DNA of 64,000 bases from Symsagittifera roscoffensis (Eukaryota; Xenacoelomorpha; Acoela; Convolutidae), in contig NC_087065.1 in the NCBI RefSeq assembly GCF_963678635.1, positions 54,650,397 through 54,714,396 of the forward strand, read 5' to 3'. Shown here one piece after another: positions 27,601 through 34,867 of the stretch. Within the stretch, counting starts at the first letter, position 1; each line of letters opens with the position of its first letter. The notes beneath the pieces are model-generated. The model saw only the letters and a list, made by a program, of their open reading frames with translations, made no database searches and had not been told where the DNA came from. The translations under genes were made by a program, and so were the position numbers.

Positions 27601-30565
27601 CCGCACTCTGACTGGAGCGACTTTAGAAATGGAAATACTCAGTCAATGTGGAGAGAGTAAAATGAGGGACTTCAAGCCATCTCCAATGAATCATGGAAAG
27701 GGAAGTGTTGCAGGACAACTAACACCAGTGGAATACAACAGACTGACAGTGTCTGAGACAGTGTCGATAGATGAACCCACCGGTGGATACATGGAGATGT
27801 TGGAATACCGAAACTCGGCTAGAGGGCATGTAATGGCCCTGGAAGAGGAAAAAGCCATGGAGGGTTATCTGGAAACAATGTTGCAAGGCACCACCCTCAA
27901 GCAGAAGGCGTACGGAACTTTGGCGTCGTCTGACGTACAGGCGGAGACGATCGAGCAGTTGGTGAGCCTTCCATGGAAAGCAGTAGTATTGAGGTATTTC
28001 GAAGAGGAAATGAGGACTACGCCAAGAATACATGCTCTCGTGGCAGTACCTTACGTAAGGACAGAATTACAACTCAGGCTCGCCTGGTGCATGATGGGAC
28101 TGACTAGCGAAGAATATGATTCGGGAGAAAGGAAGAGATCAAAGGAGGAAAAAGTTTTCCTTATGACGAATCTGAGGGATCTGATAGTCCAGGAGGGAGC
28201 AGCAGTAGCGTGTGCAAAGCGGAGAGACGCTCTCTGTTTCATTCGATTCCTGATAGAGCAGATTTCAGTACCTGCATTAAGCACTTGTGTTAAAATGTTG
28301 AAGGAAGGCGATGAGCGAACGAAAGCCATGTTCTTACTAGCAATGCTGGATATGCAGCAAAGTAAACCGATGAGGGTGAACATGAAAGAACCTGAAGAAA
28401 TGGAACCCATGAAAAAGATAGATGAGATCAGGAGATTCTCAAACAAGGAGTTGAGGCTCACTAAAGAATCTATGGGAGCATTGCCAAAATCCAGTGAATA
28501 CTGTGGACCGATCAAGAAGAAGTCCTATAGCTATGTGTCCGGGATTATAGGGATAGCATACAATCCTTTCCTGAGTGAAGACATACGTGATTGCTTCTTT
28601 GATTATGAGCAGGCGGTGTTACTAAGATTCTGGACGTCCAGAATTGTGACGACTAAGAGCGTTAACAATCCACAGGCCAAATTGGGATTGGTCTTGGAAG
28701 AAGAGGTGACTGCACCTTCAGTGCCAAAATCCGACAAGAGAGTGGAATTTGGGTTGGGGTTCTCAGATGAATTACTGAGAACGAGCTTGATGGCAGTGTG
28801 GGAATTGATGAAGCCATCGTGGTGTCCTAGTCCCAACGCTGACTCAATATTACGGGCGACACAGGACGTACAGAGGGAACTGAATGTGGACTGTAACCTG
28901 CGTGACCTCAACATCATATATAATGTGATGATAACAGCCTCTAAGAGCAACGGAGAAGATAGAGTGGAGTTGCCTGGCTGGGGACCAGAAGACTGGGTCA
29001 AACCTGGTAGCTGTCTGGCGGAAGTCTGTGGACTAGAGGGTCACGTTTGTGGAAGTCTAGACTGTGTGAAAACCCTGGAGAAACAACACAAGCAGTTGAC
29101 GGTATTGTTTGGAAATGTAGTGATGAAAGCAAGAACGGAAACGGAACTGATAGCAGATTGCCATGGAGGAACCGATGTGAATCTAGTGACAGCACTAGGA
29201 TTCTACAGCATGTTTGGTTCTTTAGAGTCACTATTGAATCTAGAACAGAAACATGAGATGGTCACAGCCATCAGCGTAGAGGTATTCCCAGGAGTTCTGC
29301 AGACTGAGCAGAAGTATATAGGAAAATGGAGGGAAGCAATCGAAACGGAGATGAACATCAGACACAGCGAAACTTATTGTAGACCATCAGGAGCACGATA
29401 TTTGGTGGGTTCAACGTTGGCTCCAATGTGCAAGAGCAGATACCCTGTACATTTCGTGGCTGTGGACGTGAAGAGTACGAGAACGATCGTGGATCAAGCT
29501 TTCTCAGTGCCAAAGTGCGTGAGATTGGCGAGAATGTCTGAAAAGTCTTACGAGTTACTATGTAAGATGTTCTCAGCAGTTCCAGAGAGAACAAAAGAGG
29601 AGTTGGAGTCAATACTAGGAAAGAAGTTCATGGGATATGTGAGCGGGAACTTCAGTGACTTTGAAAAACAGAAACAGAGAGGATCAACTGTCACAGATTA
29701 CAATGCAGTAGATGAGAATGATGAAATCCACCGAGTGATGATGGAAGTGGAACCATTGCTGGAAGCTTCGGGAAAACGGAATTGGAGGAGCATCATGTTG
29801 ACACATGACGAGTTTCCTTGCCACTGCTTGCTGCAGACCTGGTGGTATCCCAAGCGTAGTAATCTGGTGTTGATCTGGGACTCTGGAGAGCTGCTCTCCA
29901 TGGGTTTACCAGATTCATCACAGCCCATAACAATAGTGATAGTGGGAGTTATGATGGCGATACGATGGCTGGAAGCTCATGTGAGAGAAAATAATAGACA
30001 GGAGGCACCGACGAGAGAACAATTGCAGAAATTAGATTGTCTAAAAGATTTAGATCTTTTTGAGACAATGTGCAAAGTTCTAAACATTCCGATGGAAGTG
30101 AAGAAGATATGGGCAAGAAAACGATTGATGCCATGGTTCAGAGCTAACATGACTGCATGGTTGTACGAGTATGCGAAAAAGCATATGTCGAAACATGGCA
30201 GAGTGTACAGTGAATATCAGCTGGACATTGGGGCAGGAGCTTTCAAGCGAGCTTTCGTGACCCATCGGAATGCAGTGACCACCGCTGTGAAAAGAATTTC
30301 CAGGACGAGCGAGAGTAGTGGAAATGAGAAGGCAGAGATGCTGAAAGAAGATTTGGAGAGAAACGTGACGTTGTGTCTCCACAACAGCTTCTGTAGAAAC
30401 AGAGAATCAAACGTGGATCCCCTACCTTGCTGTAAACAGAGGGTGGAAGAGCAGAAGTGTTGGAGGACGGCTTCCAACAGCGTCAGGATAGTCAATGACG
30501 TGCTGCAAGACACGGAGACCGAGAGTGCAGAGTCAGCGTCACAGGAGGAGGAAATGGAGCATTGA
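21620..30565 (+). CDS. Giant accessory ORF (2981 aa) with SGNH hydrolase and SGNH-like domains
   Basis: Start at the first ATG (21620). Residues about 165-235 form a coiled coil. Residues about 400-575 are an SGNH/GDSL hydrolase: GDSL block I (409-411), GGAT block II, GTND block III (458-461) and DGIH block V (554-557), giving a complete Ser-Gly-Asn-His set. Residues about 865-1090 look like a second, degenerate copy: ANS in place of GDS (869-871), GIND (920-923) and DDDH (1073-1076). A long acidic, disordered segment lies near 1660-1760. The rest is not recognised; the C-terminus is rich in Cys (CLHNSFC, PCCKQR). No signal peptide or convincing membrane anchor is visible, so it is not an envelope. 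It sits where env sits in retrovirus-like elements and is open over 9 kb, which implies selection. SGNH proteins hydrolyse esters; the substrate here is unknown. Confidence 0.9.
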   Translation: MDNFNLDELMDLAEAYVGPMVDAIYRRLIERDFALEDPEVVMLLTALINILGHDNRGDRPTEVLLMAAYGERGVLDRPNMRVMRWRNGALSGSDLANEPGLGSSRTYQPGEMPMPSKPKPGLTRMHQEMNSEATSSGSPLRVAVPPKGAKVTQKVQTNQTIQDLDEMNDQLKSTKKELDDMTKTMLAMEEDRDMWRKLFEDCNKKQGQEIERLRQEYKERSEQVALTTSIGKVIPARDIPRGQSPMELLTPREMSQTTETRLPAETNRVTIPDPSDTLGDPVVEQTVRKLIETAGRLVANKNARGSGVTAPYGTIDDTGRVQLSQTIIRQGISDVTPLRGSSKITERKVRKMPAKKVSRVMDVQKNNQLKYNFTGVPETDPRACFNRATWSPAVNLQQPPLGTSHLILGDSLVRVLTNLRTSWVTTVMAFGGATIAQLYRMVELMNPGRIPSVMILVGTNDISRGSDEQEAQWESMMVCLFTTLWQKFSCAVLTVCTVPMNARNLTASERRHNEGVMRWNNIIRNLANRNAGRMILMDIEHELRAMEQARLTSDGIHFDTIEGQAWLNRVFQERLDELEAELSDTGVLKEEGTVNDTVITTFVPPNLETRLGTVPAAINYRQQSSSESGRRTDVQDRLGEAPTRRTIHPRRRIGPVNQPNEGVAGTSRSDTRSETTSSSREERPNRGSLLWSRPMPSPWHIYKEELMKLDLQKVSFIEDARRMLNGATLSVSRLYSITGVDWLMAASINFSSTTALRFADLEGLPSNNTMGPVNARPLQDVRLNHEERNREERPGRFLTARAPIGQHVKIFKQLTTPPSHVKERVYPKQVNQDGDAQRYGGLTAIKKDESIFAAYDKAEMRKAKIMVVANSEFVYTSKSLFWPDVIMLAAVDLDLLQSVSLAIGVQRQTEMNPITIVFAGINDHLHSRGFLSRLRDPATAENAVWPAIKDILESMGEVVDATKEGTFNKVALRVVFALSPGYAYLPDGLKFVYAMVALLSEGKYDVIISAPNRMIEMENLRPLKAELPAVWSDISNAMRGFKDHALHMLVLDEVLGLELSNFSRQLKLKPGIDDDHRVITAMSNDLWFRAMEVASEDTRRKNSLETRAHLEAMVLRTKPEANQWLHLNPRVAALGADAFQQGPVMITKIYAYLLKEVNLAENAGEKTAEFVNRMCQITLETFWTQEVKGQEGFERTDSMLEGLGAGWTASFLAKVYPKVSHYLIKEFLQAVVKVSIVELIALFVTFGAENFVKGPVILLTDGIQNLRLDGLLTLIAITHGNLGGLMKLARCPEQMKERVRNLDMKKSTDSWNKIRDLRHTLIQYLLQQNRFGTGEDETIEREEDVRRHVGGMPLLTDLSLAMRIDPLALIRGVTEFVTVIYGPAVTFAFPDVKVEAYRRSVLHLNLISAVDGSTLNWCEQHALRELMSEDLLFAKISEPEMTVINFDDHFCDRMGEVERGHIEVFPKLWNLRPYDKTNGEMTRVPRLTAAYHKVREETKDWGDYKKLPEAIPEFPLIRRMLLGAVSVVQTPRLRAFETNERRVGNFSATMDPYFVGRNAAVLQYTRFVYTDQTTRRRISNAATPKPEGFDEEWRRLGSAPVRMRGRTELPEASVILTSVRKEMKVAGILQTRIFLAPFGCEETKVVHGEEEDKSAGTLLIPRFQEEADDDKQGPSNSNGDKSEGDDGQGGNRQTEEPMQQDQAGGEDDRASTGGTSSLDFNIFSDLENNADTLETTEPADEGISTLEPPSAFEEMKRNLPESSSPGNTRNNDQRILMESPRRRRIEASARVPFLGTLPEEEWEVHHRDHESRTGCKLDRVAFMEEVWTVIQSYGTQSILKTGLNQPLVREVLDKLDECEGRLSELLIDSATDESEANSPIKMTPQDNEGEVVYLSRTRRGTMRSKMVIDKINAMKMKLGSRVMPRRIGKTKVDSEISMKAGNSAKRKRVEEVMDLGQGDYQLSGTDRILTDIAMVPPILMAGLKSTGYKSKRSDRTLTGATLEMEILSQCGESKMRDFKPSPMNHGKGSVAGQLTPVEYNRLTVSETVSIDEPTGGYMEMLEYRNSARGHVMALEEEKAMEGYLETMLQGTTLKQKAYGTLASSDVQAETIEQLVSLPWKAVVLRYFEEEMRTTPRIHALVAVPYVRTELQLRLAWCMMGLTSEEYDSGERKRSKEEKVFLMTNLRDLIVQEGAAVACAKRRDALCFIRFLIEQISVPALSTCVKMLKEGDERTKAMFLLAMLDMQQSKPMRVNMKEPEEMEPMKKIDEIRRFSNKELRLTKESMGALPKSSEYCGPIKKKSYSYVSGIIGIAYNPFLSEDIRDCFFDYEQAVLLRFWTSRIVTTKSVNNPQAKLGLVLEEEVTAPSVPKSDKRVEFGLGFSDELLRTSLMAVWELMKPSWCPSPNADSILRATQDVQRELNVDCNLRDLNIIYNVMITASKSNGEDRVELPGWGPEDWVKPGSCLAEVCGLEGHVCGSLDCVKTLEKQHKQLTVLFGNVVMKARTETELIADCHGGTDVNLVTALGFYSMFGSLESLLNLEQKHEMVTAISVEVFPGVLQTEQKYIGKWREAIETEMNIRHSETYCRPSGARYLVGSTLAPMCKSRYPVHFVAVDVKSTRTIVDQAFSVPKCVRLARMSEKSYELLCKMFSAVPERTKEELESILGKKFMGYVSGNFSDFEKQKQRGSTVTDYNAVDENDEIHRVMMEVEPLLEASGKRNWRSIMLTHDEFPCHCLLQTWWYPKRSNLVLIWDSGELLSMGLPDSSQPITIVIVGVMMAIRWLEAHVRENNRQEAPTREQLQKLDCLKDLDLFETMCKVLNIPMEVKKIWARKRLMPWFRANMTAWLYEYAKKHMSKHGRVYSEYQLDIGAGAFKRAFVTHRNAVTTAVKRISRTSESSGNEKAEMLKEDLERNVTLCLHNSFCRNRESNVDPLPCCKQRVEEQKCWRTASNSVRIVNDVLQDTETESAESASQEEEMEH

Positions 30566-31388
30566 TGAATGGTCGAGAAAACAAGAGGCAACAAGAAAGA
30601 AAATTAGAAGAATTTAGAAGTTTTAGAACTTCTAAACGACGAAAAAAGAAGAGAACAAAGGGATAATGAAGAAAAGTTAAAACTCAGAATTGTTTTATGT
30701 GTGTGAAAAACTCAAGTGAGAAACCAAGCAACCAAGTTGTAATTGAAAACTAAAACATTTAAGTTGAGTTTGGAAATTGTTGCATTTATAAATTTGCATT
30801 TTGGTTTTAGTTGAAGTGGCTTTAGAGACACTCACTTATTATTTATTTAGAAAGGCTTGAGGGAAGAGTATATTTAAATATTCCAGCCTGCATGATTGTT
30901 TTTAATCACTTAGGAAGACTGATAACTTTGTGGTGACATGAAAAACTGGAGTAACTTCTTGAGGAGGGAGGTTGTTGCATTGTTCTTTCTAACCACAAAG
31001 TTTCTTAGTTTTAATATTCAGGACAATAAACAAGCAAGATTTCCGAAGGGAAGGAGCATAGTAGGATAATTTTAGCTTGTTGGTTGGCAGGACTGTCCTG
31101 CAAGCCAACACCTTTTAAATCTAAGAGAAAAGAGTTTTAATCGGGACATAGACACTGGAAGTCAGAAAACATGTTTTATCTTAGGTCATATTCTCAATGT
31201 GCAGATTAATGAAAGAATTTGAAGGCTATAGTGATGTAGTATGATGCCATTTATATTCTGCAGTGAGTTGATGTGACGTGGATAAAAGTAATTCCGTGCA
31301 TTTTGTAAATTCTGTTCGATGGCACTGTAACCATTTTATGAACATTGCGCGATTCAATGAGGACATTGACCGGACTGTCCGGGGAGTA
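30566..31388 (+). other. 3' untranslated region of the giant element
   Basis: About 0.8 kb between the third ORF and the 3' LTR, AT-richer than the coding part. No ORF is supported. Near 31060-31110 TTGTTGGCAGGACTGTCCTGCAAGCC contains the short palindrome GGCAGGACTGTCCTGC. The region ends with the purine-rich tract. Confidence 0.7.
31376..31388 (+). promoter_or_regulatory. Putative polypurine tract next to the 3' LTR
   Basis: TGTCCGGGGAGTA abuts the LTR start (31389). A purine-rich string in this place primes plus-strand DNA synthesis in LTR elements. It is short (GGGGAGTA) and is shared with internal copies in pol. Confidence 0.55.
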
Positions 31389-32307
31389 TGTGACATTCGA
31401 CCAGAATGGCCAAAATGCAGTCTCTGCAGAATTCGGTATTTTAGCAGCAAGCCTTCCGAATTGGCGATTTAGAACGGATAAGGACGTTATTTGAACGATT
31501 AGCCAAACGGTGAAGGCTAGAAGATTCTGGAATTCTAATTTTTAAAAATTCGAATTATGACGTCATATTTCTGAGAAACGTCAGAGACGGCCATTTTAGC
31601 TAAAATAGCAGAAAGAACAGAACAACTTTTATCTGCGATTACGAACAGTACGAAATCGAGACTAGAAATCAACGAAGAACTACCGAACAGCAGAGGACGT
31701 TCCGAGTTGCAACTATTGTGCTGTTACAATAGTTGCAAGGCCGTTGCGAGCAACGGTGAAGGGTAAAACCCAGCCTTCCGAGTTATTGTGAACTGGATAT
31801 TAAGAAGCTTGATTCACCGGATTCAAGAATCCGGAAGGGTCTCGGGACGTGGACTTTTATGAACTTATATTGAATTTTAGCATCCGTCATGTCCTGACTT
31901 GAATTTAATTAAGATCTTAATTCGTTTTGACAAGAATGAGGAGCTAGAAGTAGGGGGGGAAGGGTTGATCCATCTTCGATGGAGATGATGATTTTTATCT
32001 ACTGAACAAAAACAATAGTAATATAATAAGTAGTAGCCCTGTTTTTAGGAGTGACCTCGTGGTCTGGGGATACTGAGACCCAGCCATGAGCTCACTAATT
32101 TTGCATGTAATTCAGTTAATTTGAGCGTTCTGGTCGAAGCCGGAGAGCAGTAGCGTTTTTGTCAGCCTGATGTAAGAAAGACCACCGAAAAGTACTGGCT
32201 TGGTAGAGACGGTGAAAAACATGCGAAGCTTTGTTTGGACGCTAGCCAGTCGTCTTAAGACTTAGTTTTGTTATCCGTCGATATGTATCTTCCGGGCGAA
32301 TGTTACA
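31389..32307 (+). repeat. 3' LTR (919 bp)
   Basis: Matches the 5' LTR with two substitutions (31886 and 32012). Same ends, same CRE-like site (31558-31565), same pair of hairpins (31707-31756) and same motif copy (31828-31841). Confidence 0.98.
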
Positions 32308-32310
32308 AAT
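32308..32310. repeat. 3-bp target-site duplication (right), AAT
   Basis: Mate of the AAT at 7719-7721; see that entry for the frame argument. Confidence 0.6.
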
Positions 32311-32949
32311 TGTTTCCTGGGAGAATTTATGATTTATGAGATAAATTAGTTTTTCTAAGCTACTCACGGCTTCCTTCGCGTCGAAATCACTTGAGAGGCA
32401 GTCATTTATTCCAATTAGCGTAGTTACATGTTTAAAATGTCGCAATTTACTGTTTCTCACGCGTTCCAGCAATGCAGAAATTTTGTGCCCACCAAATCCT
32501 CTCGCCAACACATTTTCCGATATTTGTTCCCCATTGATTCTGTTAACAATTGAGTCTCCCAGTAATAGGCCAGAACATTCTCCTTCTCGTGGTAAAAATA
32601 AATGTTTTCGTTGCTGGTCGAATTTTTCTTCTTGAATATTGGTTGCTTGTATTTTGATTTCTTGGTTATTCTTGCTTTCTTGGTTATTTTCGCTTCGTTT
32701 GTTCTGATTTCTGCTCCGAGTTCCAATCTTGCTCCATTCATTTTCAAAATTGTTTTCTATAATTTTCGAATCGCTCGTGTTTTGAAAATTTTCTAGATCA
32801 ATAAATTCGTTTCCTCTTTCTTCCTCTTTCGTTGATACAGTTAAGTTTTCGATAATTCGTTCAAAATAAGTAACATTTTCGACCAAGTCTTTATACAGCT
32901 CGTATTTCAATTCGTCGTTCAAATTTCGGAAAGTTTCGAGGTCAAACAT
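32308..32949 (-). pseudogene. LINE ORF1 first half (SGNH esterase)
   Basis: Begins at ATG 32947-32949. About 100 acidic, N/E/K-rich residues are followed by LLLGDSIV (SGNH block I), ARGFGG (block II glycine) and LIGINDCL (block III GxND). The frame then runs into the LTR and stops at 32242; the natural continuation is at 7721-7332. An esterase domain in ORF1 is the hallmark of CR1-group LINEs, where it is thought to help membrane or nucleic-acid handling. Confidence 0.85.
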
Positions 32950-33036
32950 GTTGGCGATTAAAAGCGAAATTAAAAATAAGACATTAAAATGAACCGACTG
33001 ATCGCTAGAAATTTAATTTGGTTGTGAAAAATAACC

Positions 33037-33560
33037 AAATTAAAATTTATTTGTCTACTAGATCCCAAGGTGCGTATTCATAGGTTCCAAAATGAAAAAT
33101 CAGTCCCATAGGCTCCAAAATAAAATAGCAGTCGCATAAGTTCCAAATCTTTTCAATTGGCCAAAAGACTAAATAAGCCGAGTCTCGGTTTAAGGTCGCC
33201 GGTGGGCGCGCTATGCGCGCGTCGCCGCTTCGCGGCGATAACCGGCTCTAAATTTCGTATAGAGTCCTACCCTTTGGTGGCAAGCTCGCAACACGTTGGC
33301 GCGACTGCGGCGGTCTTTATTCTGCAGCTTGAGTTTTTGCTGGTTGAACAGTAAACAATCAATCCATAAATTCGTTGGCTCAAATTTCAACCAATCAGAA
33401 TTCGAGAAGATAAATTTTTGAACTTATGCCACTGATTTTTTATTTTGGAACCTATGAATATTGGAACCTATGGGAATTCACCGATCCCAAAAATGCAGAA
33501 CTGTCCAGTCCTGTTTTCGTATCAAAAGGTTCGTATCATCCAGCTTGTGCACTTAACGTA
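33037..33560 (-). pseudogene. Old LINE fragment split by a MITE
   Basis: Minus-strand reading across 33560-33483 and 33068-33037 gives a P-F-D-T-K-T-G-L-D segment and FLGSSRQINFN, clearly related to the fragment at 3198-3296 (FLGSSGQINFN) but diverged. The two are copies of one family, not two halves of one copy, because they overlap. It is broken by stops and by the 414-bp insertion at 33069-33482. Confidence 0.6.
33069..33482. mobile_element. MITE (414 bp) with 8-bp target duplication, hAT-like
   Basis: Flanked by GATCCCAA at 33061-33068 and 33483-33490. The ends are imperfect inverted repeats: the left end has GGTGCGTATTCATAGGTTCC; the right end, read in reverse, starts GGTGAATTCCCATAGGTTCC. 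CATAGGTTCCAA-type strings recur inside both ends. No transposase is present. 8-bp duplications are typical of hAT-type transposons, so it was probably mobilised by one. The middle is GC-rich with palindromes GCGCGCTATGCGCGC and CGCCGCTTCGCGGCG (33205-33240). Confidence 0.85.
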
Positions 33561-33650
33561 ACTGAACGGAAGGGCCTCTTTTGTAATTTAGTTTTTTTTA
33601 AAAAAATTTGAATGAATTAGTTGTTTTTGTTCTCATAACTTCTCTATTCC

Positions 33651-33652
33651 AG
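33651..33652 (+). promoter_or_regulatory. Candidate 3' splice site upstream of ARPC5
   Basis: A pyrimidine-rich tract (TTCTCTATTCCAG) ends with AG 88 bases before the ARPC5 ATG. It could be the acceptor of a 5'-UTR intron or of trans-splicing. No donor or leader was identified. Confidence 0.35.
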
Positions 33653-33740
33653 TATAGTACAACAGTGCAAAATTGCGGATCACCGCTAAAATAAACCTTT
33701 GCGTTTCTGGCTATTACTTTTGTATTTAAGAGTTACGGAA

Positions 33741-34193
33741 ATGGCAAAAGCAACTAGCAATGTAGAGTTTCGCAAAGTGAACGTAGAAGAGGACCAATAC
33801 GAAGAGCAGGGTGGTGAAACAGTTGCTGATGATAAGTTTACCACAAATGTTCCTGTCATTCAAAATGCATTGAAAGGAGGCGATCAAACTGCTGCATTGA
33901 AGTGCATAATATCGGATTATCCTCGTTCTAATCCGGAAATTCGAGCTAAGTATCGAGATTTCATGATAGATGTGCTCTCTCGAATTCCAAAAAGTGAAAT
34001 TGAAAACACTTTGGGAAATTTGTCGAAACCAGAACAGGAGAATTTCATGAAGTTTATCCTAGAAGTGCAGCGACTCCCGGGAATTAAGGGTTCAACAATT
34101 CAGAGCTGCTTAACTTTCCAGGATGCAATGATGAGCAAAATCAACATGGGTGGAATGATGCGTGTGATTGTTTCGCGACAAAAAAATGAATAA
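33741..34193 (+). CDS. ARPC5: Actin-related protein 2/3 complex subunit 5 (p16-Arc), 150 aa
   Basis: Smallest subunit of the Arp2/3 complex, which nucleates branched actin filaments in the cytoplasm; ARPC5 links ARPC1 to the rest of the complex. The N-terminus (VEFRKVNVEEDQYEE), an acidic segment, the helical repeat in the middle (NALKGGDQTAALKCI, IENTLGNLSK, FMKFILEVQ) and the C-terminus (GGMMRVIVSRQ) match the family from end to end, and the length is normal (about 150). I chose ATG 33741 because it starts the conserved N-terminus; the frame is open further upstream but that part is hydrophobic and unlike the family. The coding region is a single exon with no break, and could be either a native intronless gene or an intact retrocopy. 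Confidence 0.85.
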   Translation: MAKATSNVEFRKVNVEEDQYEEQGGETVADDKFTTNVPVIQNALKGGDQTAALKCIISDYPRSNPEIRAKYRDFMIDVLSRIPKSEIENTLGNLSKPEQENFMKFILEVQRLPGIKGSTIQSCLTFQDAMMSKINMGGMMRVIVSRQKNE

Positions 34194-34867
34194 TCAAAGA
34201 TTAGCCGGAGAAGTTATATCGATTTACTATTTTATACAGAACTCTGAGATGCCACCTTTGAATTAGTTAATAGTCTATTTACAAATAAGATATTGATTTT
34301 TCTATCGTACAAAATTCATAATTTTGACTAGCCAATTTTTAACTTATCGTTCAGAATTTATTTACGCCACACGAAATTTTTTGAATTCTGCAGTTTGAAT
34401 TTTGAAATTTCAATTCAAAATTCTTTGCTAAAAATAAGGCAAGTTACGTTCTCGATTAACAAAAGTTTAAATGATACGGTAAAACGAGGACTTCCAGTTT
34501 CAAAGATGGACTTATTTTCCCAGCGTCATAAAAAAAGCGTTTTCAAGCAGTTGTTTCTTATTTTGGTTCAATTTCTTGTCCTTAATAGAAGACAAGTTTC
34601 GCTCTTCAACAAAAAAGTGCTTATGGCACAAAAATCATGAGTGAGTTCTAGCTTCAAAAGTAGATTTAAACTTTAAGAGTTCCCCGCAGAATAAAAAAGT
34701 GTTTTTTGATCAGTTTTTCTCAAATTGAGTTAGTTCATCAAAAAAGTGTCAATCATGAATATTTTGAAACTCAAAGATATTCAGACAGGTTTTTTCGCGC
34801 AACAACTTTGTGAAACAGATAATTGCCGAATTTTAAAAAAACAACACGTTGAACCGCGAGTTTCTTT
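34194..34867. other. Intergenic DNA with a dispersed-repeat copy
   Basis: AT-rich, no coding frame supported. From about 34480 to 34800 it resembles stretches at 51510-51690, 56540-56720 and 61610-61800 (shared strings such as CAGTTTTTCTCAAATTG and GTGTCAATCAT), so it is one copy of a dispersed repeat. No clear polyadenylation signal for ARPC5 was seen. Confidence 0.5.

Larger units (their letters stand above)
7722..32307 (+). mobile_element. Giant Ty3/Gypsy-type LTR retrotransposon, 24.6 kb
   Basis: Bounded by direct 919-bp LTRs that begin TGTGACATTC and end GAATGTTACA (imperfect 10-bp terminal inverted repeats). Internal order is putative primer binding site, 3.0-kb leader, gag-protease ORF, in-frame TGA, RT-RNaseH-integrase ORF, 403-bp gap, 2981-residue third ORF, 0.8-kb 3' UTR, purine-rich tract, LTR. 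RT before integrase and a GPY/F-type C-terminus after integrase indicate Ty3/Gypsy. LTRs differ at two sites (8219 vs 31886 and 8345 vs 32012), so the insertion is recent. It lies inside ORF1 of an older minus-strand LINE. Base composition is clearly richer in G+C than the surrounding AT-rich DNA. Among LTR elements this length is exceptional; planarian Burro and plant Ogre are known elements of similar or larger size. Confidence 0.97.
32308..33036 (-). mobile_element. CR1-like LINE, 5' portion (right of the LTR insertion)
   Basis: Contains the first half of LINE ORF1 (32949 to 32308, minus strand) and a short 5' untranslated stretch (32950-33036). The end at about 33036 is where similarity to an older LINE fragment (FLGSS-QINFN) begins. 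It joins the 3' portion at 7721; together they make about 4.7 kb. Confidence 0.75.

Noticed and set aside
21620-30565. Envelope glycoprotein
   Set aside because: Position fits, but there is no signal peptide, membrane anchor or cleavage site, and SGNH domains are present instead.
33157-33354. 65-codon frame within the MITE
   Set aside because: Non-autonomous element without transposase; the frame runs through GC-rich palindromes and has no family match.
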